Of a DNA stretch of 64,000 nucleotides, positions 16,415 to 25,387 are shown in pieces (within the stretch, counting starts at the first letter, position 1; each line of letters starts with the position of its first letter). The position numbers and the translations under genes were made by a program. The notes beneath the pieces are model-generated. The model made no database searches. It was not told the origin of the DNA and worked only from the letters and a program-made list of their open reading frames with translations. Where the stretch lies: positions 62,001 through 126,000 of the forward strand of contig CAVZII010000005.1 in the NCBI GenBank assembly GCA_963775275.1, given 5' to 3'. The stretch comes from JANWHQ01 sp963775275. GTDB taxonomy: Bacteria; Pseudomonadota; Alphaproteobacteria; Caulobacterales; Caulobacteraceae.

Positions 16415-17464
16415 TCAGGCGACTCCGGCCAGCCTGATGAAGGCCAGACTGATCAATCCGAGGGCGACGAGCGAGCCGACGACTGCGGCCGCGATCCTCG
16501 GCCCAGGCTTGACGAGGGCGCGGATGTCGACGCCCAGGCCCAGCGCCGCCATGGCGACGACGGTGAGAAGCTGGGCCGTCCAGGCGGCCGGCGCGAGAAC
16601 GACACTGGGAATCAATCCCGACGTCCGCGCCGCGCCGAGCGCAAGGAAGCCGACGATGAACCACGGCGCGAGCCGCCCTGGCCGCAGGCCGCGAAAGCCG
16701 CCGCGTCCCCTCCCCGCGCCCAGCGACAGGGCCGCCACCACCGGCCCCAGAGTCAGCACGCGCACGAGCTTGACGACGGTCCCGAGTTGCACCGACGCCG
16801 CTCCCGCCCGCGCGGTCGCGGCCAGCACCTGGGGCACGGCGTAGACGGTCAGGCCGGCGAGCACGCCGAACTGCCGCTGGGTCAGGTCGAGCGCGGCGGC
16901 GAGCCATGGCAAGGCCACGACCACGGCCACGCCGAGCACGGCGGTGAAGGCGATCGCCGCCGCCACCTCCTCGACCGCAGCGCCGATGACCGGGGCGACC
17001 GCGGCGATGGCGGAGTTGCCGCAGATGGAGTTCCCGCACGCCACCAGCGTGGCCGTGCGCGACGAAAGGCCGAAGAGCCGCCCGAGGCCGTAGCTGATGG
17101 CCAGGGCCGCCGGGACCACCAGGCCGATCCCCAAGAGCAGGACCGGGCCGCCCGCGAGCGCCTCGCGCAGGCCGAAGGACGCCCCCAGCAGCACGATCGC
17201 CAACTCGAGCAGCGCCTTGCCGCTGAACGCAATGCCGGGGCCCCAGCGCGGTCCGGGTGTCCATGCCGAACGCGTCGCCGTTCCCGCCAGGATCGCCAGG
17301 ACCAGCGCCTCGAGCCACACCCGGCCGAAGACGCGCTGCTCGACCTGCTGCAGCGCCTCGGCGCCCAGACTGACCGCGACGCACAGCCAGACGCCCGGCG
17401 CCAACCGGCGGATGATGTCGATGATCCGCATCGACGGCGGTCGATGCGCCCTGGCTGAGTCCAT
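16415..17464 (-). CDS. YeiH-family putative sulfate/anion exporter
   Basis: 349-residue integral membrane protein with about ten hydrophobic segments. The family hallmarks are VLLGASFGLREAL and the glycine-rich re-entrant motif CGNSICGNSAIAAVAPVIGA, found in UPF0324/YeiH proteins. The true start may be the internal ATG about 12 residues in (MRIIDIIRRLAPG), since the leader MDSARAHRPPS is not conserved-looking. It is transcribed divergently from a LysR regulator gene across a short AT-rich intergenic region holding an inverted repeat, an arrangement common for YeiH and its regulator. Sulfate or sulfonate-derived anion export is suggested by related systems only. Confidence 0.87.
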   Translation of the reverse strand: MDSARAHRPPSMRIIDIIRRLAPGVWLCVAVSLGAEALQQVEQRVFGRVWLEALVLAILAGTATRSAWTPGPRWGPGIAFSGKALLELAIVLLGASFGLREALAGGPVLLLGIGLVVPAALAISYGLGRLFGLSSRTATLVACGNSICGNSAIAAVAPVIGAAVEEVAAAIAFTAVLGVAVVVALPWLAAALDLTQRQFGVLAGLTVYAVPQVLAATARAGAASVQLGTVVKLVRVLTLGPVVAALSLGAGRGRGGFRGLRPGRLAPWFIVGFLALGAARTSGLIPSVVLAPAAWTAQLLTVVAMAALGLGVDIRALVKPGPRIAAAVVGSLVALGLISLAFIRLAGVA

Positions 17465-17517
17465 GTCCGATGCGGCCCTGCGGCAGACCCGAAGTCCGTC
17501 GATGATGGCGCACCGAA

Positions 17518-17540
17518 AACAATCGATCTAATGAATTGTT
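17518..17540. promoter_or_regulatory. LysR-type operator candidate in the yeiH/lysR divergent promoter
   Basis: AACAAT and ATTGTT face each other with exactly 11 bases between them, fitting the T-N11-A rule of LysR-type binding sites. The site lies between the two divergent start codons, in a distinctly AT-rich patch. It could serve both autoregulation of the LysR gene and activation of the exporter gene. Confidence 0.5.
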
Positions 17541-17587
17541 CTTGTGATAATGTTCGTAATCTTCGATTGAAAAGGGGCGGCGCAGTC

Positions 17588-18502
17588 GTGACCCTCGAGC
17601 AGCTTCGGGTGTTCGTGGCCGTCGCCGAACGGGGGCACCTGACCCGGGCGGCGGAGGCCCTGCACATCAGCCAGTCGGCGGCCAGCGCGGCGATCGCCGC
17701 GCTCGAGACGCGCCACGGGGTCCGGCTGTTCGACCGGATCGGTCGGGGTCTTCAGCTGTCCCAGGCCGGCCGCGCGCTGCTGCCGGAGGCGCGAGCAGTG
17801 CTGGCCCAGGCGACGTCGGCGACCCAAGTGCTCGCTGACCTGGCCGGCCTGAAGCGCGGCGTCGTGCGCGTCTTTGCGAGCCAGACCGTCGCCAGCTATT
17901 GGCTCCCGCCGCATATAGTGCAGTTCCGTCTGGCGCACCCGGGGATCGAGGTCAGGCTCTCCGCGGGCAACACCGTCCAGGCCGTCCAGGCGGTGATCGA
18001 TGGCGATGCGGACCTGGGCGTCGTCGAAGGCGCCGTGGAGGCGCCGTTGCTGGACCGGCGGATCGTCGGCGGTGATCGGCTGGCGATCGTGACCGCGCCC
18101 GACCATCCCTGGGCTGCGAGCCCCCCGGCCAGCGCGGCGGACCTCATCGGCTCGGCGTGGGCGCTGCGGGAGGAAGGATCGGGGACCCGGTCGGCGTTCG
18201 AACAAGCGCTGCGGGACGACGGCGTCGATCCGGCGGGGCTGACCGTGATCCTGGAGGCGCCGTCCAATGAGGCGGTGCTTGCGGCGGTGCGGTCAAGCGG
18301 GCTGGCCGCGATGGTCTCTGAGCTGGCGGCGGCGCCCATGCTCCGAGCCGGCGAGCTCAGGCGGATCCCCTTCGACCTTCCCGCACGGGCCTTCCAGCTC
18401 GTGAGGCACAGGGAGCGCTACTGCGGGCGGGCAGCCGAGGCCTTCATCCAGCACATGGTCGGTCCAGCAGCGGGCCGGCCGCTCAACCGCGAAGGAGCCT
18501 AA
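17588..18502 (+). CDS. LysR-family transcriptional regulator
   Basis: About 304 residues from the GTG at 17588, where homology begins (VTLEQLRVFVAVAERGHLTRAAEALHISQSAASAAIAALE, the N-terminal winged helix). Frames extending to 17531 add a leader without HTH similarity and run into the operator. The effector domain follows with GDADLGVVEGAVEAPLLDRR and LIGSAWALREEGSGTRSAFEQALRDDG, typical of CysB/CbbR-like periplasmic-binding folds. It is divergent from the YeiH exporter gene and probably regulates it. The 3' end overlaps the convergent sulfotransferase gene by 20 bases. Confidence 0.9.
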   Translation: MTLEQLRVFVAVAERGHLTRAAEALHISQSAASAAIAALETRHGVRLFDRIGRGLQLSQAGRALLPEARAVLAQATSATQVLADLAGLKRGVVRVFASQTVASYWLPPHIVQFRLAHPGIEVRLSAGNTVQAVQAVIDGDADLGVVEGAVEAPLLDRRIVGGDRLAIVTAPDHPWAASPPASAADLIGSAWALREEGSGTRSAFEQALRDDGVDPAGLTVILEAPSNEAVLAAVRSSGLAAMVSELAAAPMLRAGELRRIPFDLPARAFQLVRHRERYCGRAAEAFIQHMVGPAAGRPLNREGA

Positions 18503-19115
18503 CCAACTCGGGCAGGTGCTCGGCGTGGAACTCGTCGCGGGAGTTGGCCCTGGGGATGGGGAAGTCCGGCCGGGGCAGGCCGAGGAAGCCGCACAGGGGC
18601 GCCCAGCCCTGGGCGAGGTCGTAGACGAGCAGGCGCCCGGGCGGGATGACCTTCCGCACCTCGGCGTTGTGGCGCTCATAGACCTCGATGCAGTGGGCCC
18701 GATCATGGATCCGGCCATCGAAGGTCTTCCAGACCAGACCCTGCATGATCTGCTGGACCGGCGTGCCTTCGACCGCGGCCGCGACCGTGTCGGAGAAGAT
18801 CGTCTCCTGGGTCGAATCGAACCATTTGTCGGGGTCGCGGACGGTCAGCACGACCTTGGCGTCAGCGTAGCGCTCAGCCAGTTCGCGATAGAAGGCGCAG
18901 GCCGGCCAGTCGGTCGTGGCGGCGTAACCGTCGAAAATCTCGTCCCAGTCGCCGAGCTCGCCGGCGATCGCCCGCGCCCAGAGCCCCGGCGCGGCCGGGT
19001 TCGGGAAGACCTCCGTCATGTGGTGGCAGCGCCCGACGCCCAGCGCCTCGAGCCCCAGCTTCAGCGACATCGTCCCCGTCCGGCCGAAGCCGGCGCCGAT
19101 CACCGACAATCCCAT
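18483..19115 (-). CDS. Sulfotransferase-family protein
   Basis: 210 residues. Starts MGLSVIGAGFGRTGTMSLKLGLEALG, the PAPS 5'-phosphosulfate loop of the Sulfotransfer_4 type (GxGRTGT-x-S). VVLTVRDPDKWFDSTQETIF supplies the 3'-phosphate-binding Arg segment. It would transfer sulfate from PAPS to an unknown acceptor, though many bacterial members lack a tested substrate. It lies immediately downstream of cysteine synthase on the same strand, 63 bases apart, so both genes concern sulfur chemistry. Confidence 0.85.
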   Translation of the reverse strand: MGLSVIGAGFGRTGTMSLKLGLEALGVGRCHHMTEVFPNPAAPGLWARAIAGELGDWDEIFDGYAATTDWPACAFYRELAERYADAKVVLTVRDPDKWFDSTQETIFSDTVAAAVEGTPVQQIMQGLVWKTFDGRIHDRAHCIEVYERHNAEVRKVIPPGRLLVYDLAQGWAPLCGFLGLPRPDFPIPRANSRDEFHAEHLPELVRLLRG

Positions 19116-19178
19116 TACCGCCCCCTGAGGTCACCGCCGCCGCGTAGACCGCAAACCGGCGGCCGGACGCAAGCCTGT

Positions 19179-20235
19179 TCATGCCGGCTGCGGCTGGGGC
19201 GGAACGAAGACGGGGCTCGACAGGGCCAGGGCCCGCTCCTCCTCGGTCATGTCGACGGGGACGTCGGCGAACAGAGGCGTGGACAGGTACCGCTCGCCGG
19301 TGTCGGGCAGCATGGCGAGGATGCTGGCGCCGGCCTTGGCCTCGGCCGCGACCTTGAGGGCCCCGGCGAAGGTGGCGCCCGAGGGTGATTCCGACGAAGA
19401 TACCTTCCTTGCGGGCCAGGTCCTGGCTGCAGCGGATCGCGTCCGCGCCGGCGATCGCCAGCCGCTCGTCGAACAGATGCTCGTCGATGGCCTCGCCGGT
19501 GATCCAGGGGATGAAGTCCGGCGTCCAGCCCTGCATGGGATGGGGTTTCCAGGCGGGATGCTTGGCCGCAGGCGCGTGGTCGGGGCTGCGCGCCTGCGGC
19601 TGGCCCGAGCCGATCAGCTGGGCGTCGGCGGGCTCGCAGACCACGATCCGGGTCCTGGGGCTCTCCTTGCGCAGCACCCGGCCGACGCCGGTCAGGGTGC
19701 CGCCGGTGCCGTAGCCGGTCACCCAGGCGTCCAGGCCCTCGGGGAAGTCGCGCAGGATCTCGCGCGCGGTCGTGCGCGAGTGCATCTGGGGATTGGCCTC
19801 GTTCTCGAACTGGCGGGTGAAGAACCAGCCGTTGCGGCGGGCCAGGTCGGCGGCGAGGTCGACCATCCCCTTGGCGCCCATGGCCGGCGGGGTCAGCAGG
19901 AGCTTGGCGCCGAGGAACCGCATGAGCTTGCGCCGCTCGACCGAGAAGCTCTCGGCCATGCAGATCACCAAGGGGTAGCCCTTGGCCGCGCAGACCATGG
20001 CCAAGCCGATGCCGGTGTTGCCACTGGTGGCCTCGATCACCGTCTGACCGGGCTTGAGCTCACCCGAGCGCTCGGCCGCCTCGATCACGCCCAGCGCCAG
20101 GCGGTCCTTGACCGAGCCGAGCGGATTGAAGGCCTCGATCTTGACGAAGAGGTTCACCCCGGGCGGCGCGAGCCGGTTGATCCGGACGACGGGGGTGTTC
20201 CCCACGGTTTCGAGGATGTTGTCGAACTTGGCCAT
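19179..20235 (-). CDS. cysK: Cysteine synthase A, disrupted by one frameshift
   Basis: PLP enzyme making cysteine from O-acetylserine and sulfide, about 351 residues when repaired. The N-terminus MAKFDNILETVGNTPVVRINRLAPPG, the PLP lysine in NPLGSVKDR (Lys43) and TSGNTGIGLA are all present, and GTGGTLTGVGRVL binds the cofactor phosphate. After GIFVGIT the given frame becomes Arg-rich nonsense. Dropping one C of the CCC at 19383-19385 restores SGATFAGALKVAAEAKAGA and a normal tail FVPPQPQPA ending at a TGA (19179-19181). Without repair the frame wrongly continues into the sulfotransferase gene. A housekeeping enzyme broken this way suggests a consensus error. Confidence 0.88.
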
Positions 20236-20355
20236 GCCCCGGCGCCTCCCGCGAGGATTGTGCTCCCCTGTCCGGGCCAATGCGCCCCGACGCCGGCGCT
20301 CTGTCAATCGCGGGAGGGCGCCGAAGCGGGCGGACCGCCGGGCGGCGGCCCGGCC

Positions 20356-21918
20356 TCACTGATCGGCCTGCTCCATCCAGCGGATGCGGCGGCTGATATC
20401 GTCGACGCGCACCTCGATATACTGCCGGTCGGCCTCGGTGAGCACGCCGCCGTCGCGGTCGCGCAACTCGCGCTCCAGCGAGCGGACGTCCCCGATCCCC
20501 TTCAGGGCCTCCTCGACCCCGTCCCGGCTCAGGACGCTCATGTCGCCGTCGGTCCGGACGCGCTCCTCGAGCCAGTCCAGACGGTCGTGGGGCTCGGTCG
20601 GCTCCTCGCCCCAGGACGTCGCGGGCGGCGGGGCGGCGTCCTCGTCCTCGGGCGGCGGCGGGACGTAGCCTCCATCGTCATAGACCCCGTACACGGCGTC
20701 GAGCACCTGGCCGGTGACGGGATCGATCAACAGGGCGTCCGGCCCGAAGCGGATCCACTGGTCGCCATAGGGCGGCTCCTCCAGGCCCAACGCCAGGAAG
20801 TCGGCGATGAAGTAGGACCGCAGGATCAGCGCCCGCGGCAGCCGCTCGCCGCGGCGGTAGGAGCGGTAGGCCACATCCGGCGGAAACCGGTAGCGATCGG
20901 CGCGGACCCTGGAGTGGGCTCGCCCGCGCGTGACATAGTCGTCGCGGCCGGAACCGCGATAGTCGCGTCCACTGTCGCCGCGCCGGACCCGATCTGCGCC
21001 GCGCCCGTCGCGGTCGCCACGGCCGCCCTGGCCGCCGCCACGTTGGCCGCCGCCACGTTGGCCCTGGCGGCCTTGGTCGCCGCCGCGCTGTCCCTGGCCG
21101 CCCTGGCCCTGCCGCGCGGCTTCACCGATCAGCCGACCGAACATGTCGAGGACTCCGCCTGCGCCGTTGAGGTCCCGGTCGCCGCCACGCCCGCCCTGGC
21201 CTCTCGCGCCTTGGCCCTGTCCACGGCCGCCCTGGGCTTGCCCTTGGCCACGCCCGCCTTGGCCTTGAGCGCCCTGACCTTGACCGCGCCCGCCCTGGCC
21301 CTGGCCTGCCTGGCCTCGGCCGCCCTGGCCTGGCTGGCCGCCCCGGCCTTGTGCCTGGCCGCGTCCGCCCTGGCCCTGACCACCTTGGCCTCGGGCGCCT
21401 TGGCCCTGGCCGCCTTGACCTTGGCTGCGCCCGCCCTGGCCTTGTCCTTGACCGCCCTGGCCTCGGGCGCCCTGGTTTTGTCCCTGACCTCCTTGGCCTC
21501 GGGCGCCCTGACCTTGCTGGCCGCCCTGGCCGAACCCGCCCAGGGTGACGCCTCCGCCCTGGATCTGTCCGCCCTGGCCACGCCCGCCGGCGCCCTGGCC
21601 TTGGCCCTGACCTCCTTGGGCTCGGCCGCCCTGGCCTTGCGCTCGCCCCTGGCCGCGTCCGCCCTGACCCTGCTGGCCGCCTTGGCCTTGACGTTGACGT
21701 TGACCTTGGGCGCCCTGTCCGGCTCCGCCCTTGCCCTGCTGGCCGCCCTGGACCTGGCTCTGACCTTGGCCCTGGCCCGCGCGGCGGCCGCCCTTGGTCT
21801 GGGTCTGGTCGGTCTGATCGCCGCCTTGGGGGGCCGGCTGAGCGCCCGCGATGGGCGCGAGGCCGATCACGCCAATGGCCGCCGCCGTCATCAGCATCCG
21901 CTTCAACTGGGCCTCCAC
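20356..21918 (-). CDS. RcnB-like secreted protein with very long Gly/Gln-rich region
   Basis: About 520 residues from the GTG at 21918 (ATG at 21897 is an alternative); the signal peptide is MLMTAAAIGVIGLAPIAGAQ. Residues about 40-300 are almost only Gly, Gln, Arg and Ala in short units such as GQGGQGQ and RGQGG. The C-terminal part is globular: YRFPPDVAYRSYRRGERLPRALIL, then DQWIRFGPDALLIDPVTGQVLDAVYGVY, resembling the RcnB nickel/cobalt-homeostasis domain (W-V-R-x-G-N-D-A-L-L pattern), followed by a charged coiled-coil-like tail with ELRDRDGGVLTEADRQYIEVRVDDISRRI. Caulobacterales RcnB proteins often carry Gly/Arg-rich linkers, but this one is exceptionally long. It is probably periplasmic; metal binding is not demonstrated. 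Confidence 0.7.
   Translation of the reverse strand: MEAQLKRMLMTAAAIGVIGLAPIAGAQPAPQGGDQTDQTQTKGGRRAGQGQGQSQVQGGQQGKGGAGQGAQGQRQRQGQGGQQGQGGRGQGRAQGQGGRAQGGQGQGQGAGGRGQGGQIQGGGVTLGGFGQGGQQGQGARGQGGQGQNQGARGQGGQGQGQGGRSQGQGGQGQGARGQGGQGQGGRGQAQGRGGQPGQGGRGQAGQGQGGRGQGQGAQGQGGRGQGQAQGGRGQGQGARGQGGRGGDRDLNGAGGVLDMFGRLIGEAARQGQGGQGQRGGDQGRQGQRGGGQRGGGQGGRGDRDGRGADRVRRGDSGRDYRGSGRDDYVTRGRAHSRVRADRYRFPPDVAYRSYRRGERLPRALILRSYFIADFLALGLEEPPYGDQWIRFGPDALLIDPVTGQVLDAVYGVYDDGGYVPPPPEDEDAAPPPATSWGEEPTEPHDRLDWLEERVRTDGDMSVLSRDGVEEALKGIGDVRSLERELRDRDGGVLTEADRQYIEVRVDDISRRIRWMEQADQ
21000..21800 (-). repeat. Coding low-complexity Gly/Gln repeat tract
   Basis: Degenerate repeats of about 9-18 bases encoding GQG, GGQ and RGQ units, on the minus strand inside the RcnB-like gene. 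Reads in the plus direction show repeating CTGGCC and CTTGGCC words. Such tracts are prone to length change and mis-assembly. Confidence 0.75.
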
Positions 21919-22166
21919 GCCGCTGCCGGGAACGTCGCGTTCCGCGCAGAAGAGACGCCAGCGCGCGGCCGAGGTCGTTGATCCCAATCAAGCCCGGTCT
22001 GGCGCGCCAGACGACGGATGCGGCCCCCAACCCGGTCTTCGGCGCGCCGGGCGAAGGGCCGACGCGCGTCCGCGGCTTCGGGCGGCGCGGCGGTTCCCAC
22101 GTCCGCTGAAATCGCTCATGAGACTCCGCGCGCCCGGGACGCTCGGGCCCGAGAGGAGGACACGCG

Positions 22167-22943
22167 ATGCTCGAGCTCTACCACGCCGAACCGGGCGCCA
22201 ATTCGCTGAAGGCGCTCCTGGCCTTCAAGGAGAAGGGCGTGGCGTTCACCAGCCGCTACGTGAACCTGCACAAGTTCGAGCAGCACTCGGACTGGTTCAA
22301 GAAGATCAATCCGAACGGCCAGGTTCCTGCGCTGGTCCACGACGGCAAGGTGATCACGGAGTCCACGGTGATCAACGAGTACCTCGACGACATCCACCCG
22401 GACATCAACCCGCTGAGGCCGGCCGACCCCTATTGGCGCGCGCGCATGCGGATCTGGACCAAGTTCGTCGACGAGTACTGGGCCCCGGCGATCAGCCACA
22501 TCGCCTGGCACTATTTCATCAAGAACATCACCGACCAGCTGACCGACGAGGAATTCGAGGCGCGGCTGAAGCAGATCCCGCTGAAGGAGCAGCAGGACAA
22601 GTGGCGCATCGCCGCGCGCGAAGGCTTTACTCCGGTGCAGCTCGAGAACTGGGCCCGGCAGGTCCAGACCGGCATCGACAGGATCGAGCAGCAGCTCTCG
22701 CAGACCCCGTGGATGGCGGGCGAGGCGTTCTCCCTTGCGGACATCTCGGTTGCAGCGGTGGCGCTGAACATGCCGCGCAGCCGGTCCGACGCGGTCAACG
22801 CCGAGAGGACCCCGCACCTGATGGATTGGCACGCGCGCATGTCCGCCCGCGAAGGGACCAAGGCGGCGCTCGCCATGCCGAGCCACACGGTCGAGAACTG
22901 GGGCCAGCGCGCCCGCGAGCCGGCGGCGGGGGCCGGCGTCTAG
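22167..22943 (+). CDS. Glutathione S-transferase family protein (beta-etherase-like)
   Basis: 258 residues. The thioredoxin-like N-terminal domain reads MLELYHAEPGANSLKALLAFKEKGVAFTSRYVNL, with NPNGQVPALVHDGKVITESTVINEYLDD giving the cis-Pro and the ES glutathione-binding pair. The all-helical C-terminal domain has WMAGEAFSLADISVAAVALN, the N-capping and hydrophobic-staple motif. The overall pattern is closest to the LigE/LigF-like branch that includes lignin beta-aryl-etherases, but the actual substrate is not predictable. Spacing to the DOMON-like gene downstream is short (26 bases), and that gene overlaps namZ, so a three-gene transcript is possible. Confidence 0.88.
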   Translation: MLELYHAEPGANSLKALLAFKEKGVAFTSRYVNLHKFEQHSDWFKKINPNGQVPALVHDGKVITESTVINEYLDDIHPDINPLRPADPYWRARMRIWTKFVDEYWAPAISHIAWHYFIKNITDQLTDEEFEARLKQIPLKEQQDKWRIAAREGFTPVQLENWARQVQTGIDRIEQQLSQTPWMAGEAFSLADISVAAVALNMPRSRSDAVNAERTPHLMDWHARMSAREGTKAALAMPSHTVENWGQRAREPAAGAGV

Positions 22944-22969
22944 GCCGGCTCGCGCCGGACGCGGCGGCC

Positions 22970-23524
22970 ATGCGACGGGCCCTCGAGCTCCACCCGGCCG
23001 GCGCGTGCGCGGCCGTCACGCGCGTCGAGGCGCATGCGCGGCGTGCGCGCCCCGGCGTGCTCCAGCTGGGCTACATCGTGACCGGCGATCCGGCGGGCCT
23101 GCGCCTGCCGCCGGCGGGACGGCCCGAGCGGACGGACGAGCTTTGGCGGCATACCTGCTTCGAGGCCTTCATCCGCGCCCCAGGGCGCGACGGCTACTTC
23201 GAGCTCAACATCGCCCCCTCGGGGCGATGGGCGGCCTACCGCTTCACCGGATATCGCCAGGGGATGGCTCCGGCGATGGAGCTTGCGGCCCCGCGCATCG
23301 CTCTCGAGCAGGCAGGGGCGGGTCTGGCCCTGGACGTCGAGGTCGACCTCGAGGCCGTCCACGACCTGATCACCGACGGCCCGTGGAGCGTCGGCCTCTC
23401 GGCGGTGATCGAAGCGGGGGACGGGACGGTTTCCTACTGGGCGCTGGCGCATCCGCCGGGCCGGCCGGACTTCCATCACGCCGATTGCTTTGCCCTGGAA
23501 CTTCCCGCACCTGAACGTCCATGA
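22970..23524 (+). CDS. DOMON-like domain protein
   Basis: 184 residues from ATG 22970. It reads as a beta-rich single domain: GVLQLGYIVTGDPAGLRLPP, DELWRHTCFEAFI, GYFELNIAPSGRWAAYRFTGYRQGM and VGLSAVIEAGDGTVSYWALAHPPGRPDFHHADCFAL, matching the DOMON-like proteins found next to murein-related genes. DOMON folds bind haem or sugars, but this branch has no known ligand. Its stop overlaps the namZ start (ATGA), which strongly couples it to a peptidoglycan-degrading enzyme and suggests a role in wall-sugar recovery. Confidence 0.82.
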   Translation: MRRALELHPAGACAAVTRVEAHARRARPGVLQLGYIVTGDPAGLRLPPAGRPERTDELWRHTCFEAFIRAPGRDGYFELNIAPSGRWAAYRFTGYRQGMAPAMELAAPRIALEQAGAGLALDVEVDLEAVHDLITDGPWSVGLSAVIEAGDGTVSYWALAHPPGRPDFHHADCFALELPAPERP

Positions 23525-24725
23525 GATTCGGCATCGACCGCCTCCTGGCCGAACCGGAGCTGCGCGCGCCCCTGCACGGCCGCCGCGTGGCCCTCCTGGC
23601 CCACCCCGCCTCGGTTACCGCCGACCTGACCCATTCTTTGGACGCCCTGGCCGCGTGCCCGGACCTGGAGCTCTCGGCCGCCTTCGGCCCGCAGCATGGC
23701 CTCAGGGGCGACAAGCAGGACAACATGGTGGAGTCGCCGGACTTCACCGACCCGCTCCACCACATCCCGGTGTTCAGCCTCTATGGCGAGGTGCGCCGCC
23801 CGACCGGCCAATCGATGGGGACGTTCGACGTCCTGCTGGTCGACCTGCAGGACCTGGGCTGCCGCATCTACACCTTCATCACGACGCTGCTCTATGTGCT
23901 GGAGGCCGCGGCCGAACACGGCAAGGCGGTGTGGGTGCTGGACCGGCCCAACCCCGCCGGCCGGCCGGTGGAAGGGCTGACGCTTCGCCCCGGCTGGGAG
24001 AGCTTCGTGGGCGCCGGGCCCCTGCCGATGCGCCACGGCCTGACGCTCGGCGAGCTGGGGGAATGGTTCCTCCGGACCCGGGGCCTGGACGTCGACTACC
24101 GTGTGATCGAGATGGACGGCTGGCGCCCGGACGAGGGCCCCGGTTTCGGCTGGCCGCTGGGCGAGCGCGCCTGGGTCAACCCCAGCCCCAATGCGCCGAA
24201 CCTCTGGATGGCCCGGGCCTATGCCGGGACGGTCATGCTGGAGGGGACGACCCTGTCGGAAGGCCGCGGCACCACCCGGCCGCTGGAGCTCTTCGGCGCG
24301 CCCGACATCGACGCACGGCGGGTGCTGGACGAGATGCGGTCGCTGGCGCCCGGATGGCTGGAGGGATGCCGCCTGCGCGACATCTGGTTCGAGCCGACCT
24401 TCCACAAGCACAAGGGCCGGCTCTGCAGCGGGGTGCAGGTCCACACCGAGGGGCCGGCCTATGACCACGCCGCATTCCGGCCCTGGCGGCTGCAGGCCCT
24501 GGCGTTCAAGGCCATCCGGCGGCTGCGGCCCGGCTACGACCTCTGGCGCGACTTCCCCTACGAGTACGTGCTGGACCGGCTGGCGATCGACGTGATCAAC
24601 GGCGGGCCGCAGCTGCGCGAATGGGTGGACGATCCGGCCGCCGCGCCGGGCGATCTCGGACGCCCTTACGGCGCCCGGACGAAGAGGCCTGGCTCGCCGA
24701 GCGGCGCCCGTTCCTGCGCTATTGA
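23521..24725 (+). CDS. namZ: NamZ-type exo-beta-N-acetylmuramidase (DUF1343), frame-disrupted near its end
   Basis: About 400 residues; family members release terminal MurNAc from peptidoglycan fragments. Diagnostic segments are GRRVALLAHPASVTADL, LSAAFGPQHGLRGDKQDNM, VDLQDLGCRIYTFITTLLY, VLDRPNPAGR and PSPNAPNLWMARAYAGTVMLEGTTLSEGRGTTRPLELFGAP (read in parts). No signal peptide is visible. After DDPAAAPGDL the given frame runs on into unrelated sequence. Removing one G near 24662 and one near 24685 gives DALTAPDEEAWLAERRPFLRY and a TGA at 24723, the expected end; a single missing base would also restore the last part. It is coupled to the DOMON-like gene by an ATGA overlap. Confidence 0.86.
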
Positions 24726-24743
24726 GGCGCGCCCCGGCCGCGG

Positions 24744-25232
24744 TCACGTCTTCTGGTCGGTGAGGAAGGGCGTCCAGTACTTGACGGTCTCGTCCGAGGC
24801 GGCCGCCGACTCGAACCCGCCGATGGCGTCGCTGATCGCCGCCGCCGTGACCCCCTTGGCGGTGAGCCAAAACCCGACGTGCAGGTCGCCGTCCTTGTCG
24901 ACCGAGGCTTCCGGGATCTTGTAGTCGCCGTTCCATGTGTTCACGGCGTCGAGCGTCGGCTCGACGTTGTCGTAGGTGTGCGAGACCTCGATCTCCCAGC
25001 AGTTTCCGTTGTCCTCCTTGGGACACTGGGTCAGGCTGACCAGCGGCCCGTCCTTGATCCGGAGGTCGCCCGAGCCTTCGTCGGTGAAGGTCTTGCCGTC
25101 GGCCGTGAGGATGGCCTTGAACTGGTCGATCGTCAGGCCGGCGTAGATGTCGCCGGTGGCCGCGCCGCCTGCGAGCGCCGGGCCGGCCATCAGAACGCCT
25201 GCGGCCACAAGGGCCGCCACAATCCGCTTCAT
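24744..25232 (-). CDS. Secreted YbjN-like protein
   Basis: 162 residues from ATG 25232, chosen because a clean signal peptide begins there (MKRIVAALVAAGVLMAGPALA); the upstream in-frame leader is not signal-like. The mature part, IYAGLTIDQFKAILTADGKTFTDEG and NCWEIEVSHTYDNVEPTLDAVNTWNGDYKIPEASVDKDGDLHVGFWLTAKGV (seen in parts), resembles the YbjN/type-III-chaperone-like fold found in small secreted proteins of this order. It contains two cysteines (QCPKEDNGNCW) that could form a disulfide. Function unknown. It is convergent with namZ, 18 bases apart. Confidence 0.75.
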   Translation of the reverse strand: MKRIVAALVAAGVLMAGPALAGGAATGDIYAGLTIDQFKAILTADGKTFTDEGSGDLRIKDGPLVSLTQCPKEDNGNCWEIEVSHTYDNVEPTLDAVNTWNGDYKIPEASVDKDGDLHVGFWLTAKGVTAAAISDAIGGFESAAASDETVKYWTPFLTDQKT

Positions 25233-25387
25233 GCCGCCATGCCCCCCAGGCGCCGTGTGCGCCAGCGTGAGGGTTGGCGGCGCCCACGTCGGGAAAAGAT
25301 GTTCTGTGTTTGTTCTTGTTCCAGACTTCAACCTGGGATAGGCTTGATCGCTCTGGTGGCGGCAGCTGAACAGGATTGGGGGGCGGA

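Noticed and set aside
19249..21981. 910-codon plus-strand open frame
   Set aside because: Antisense to cysK and to the Gly/Gln repeat gene; its Leu/Ala-rich end is only the complement of GQG codons.
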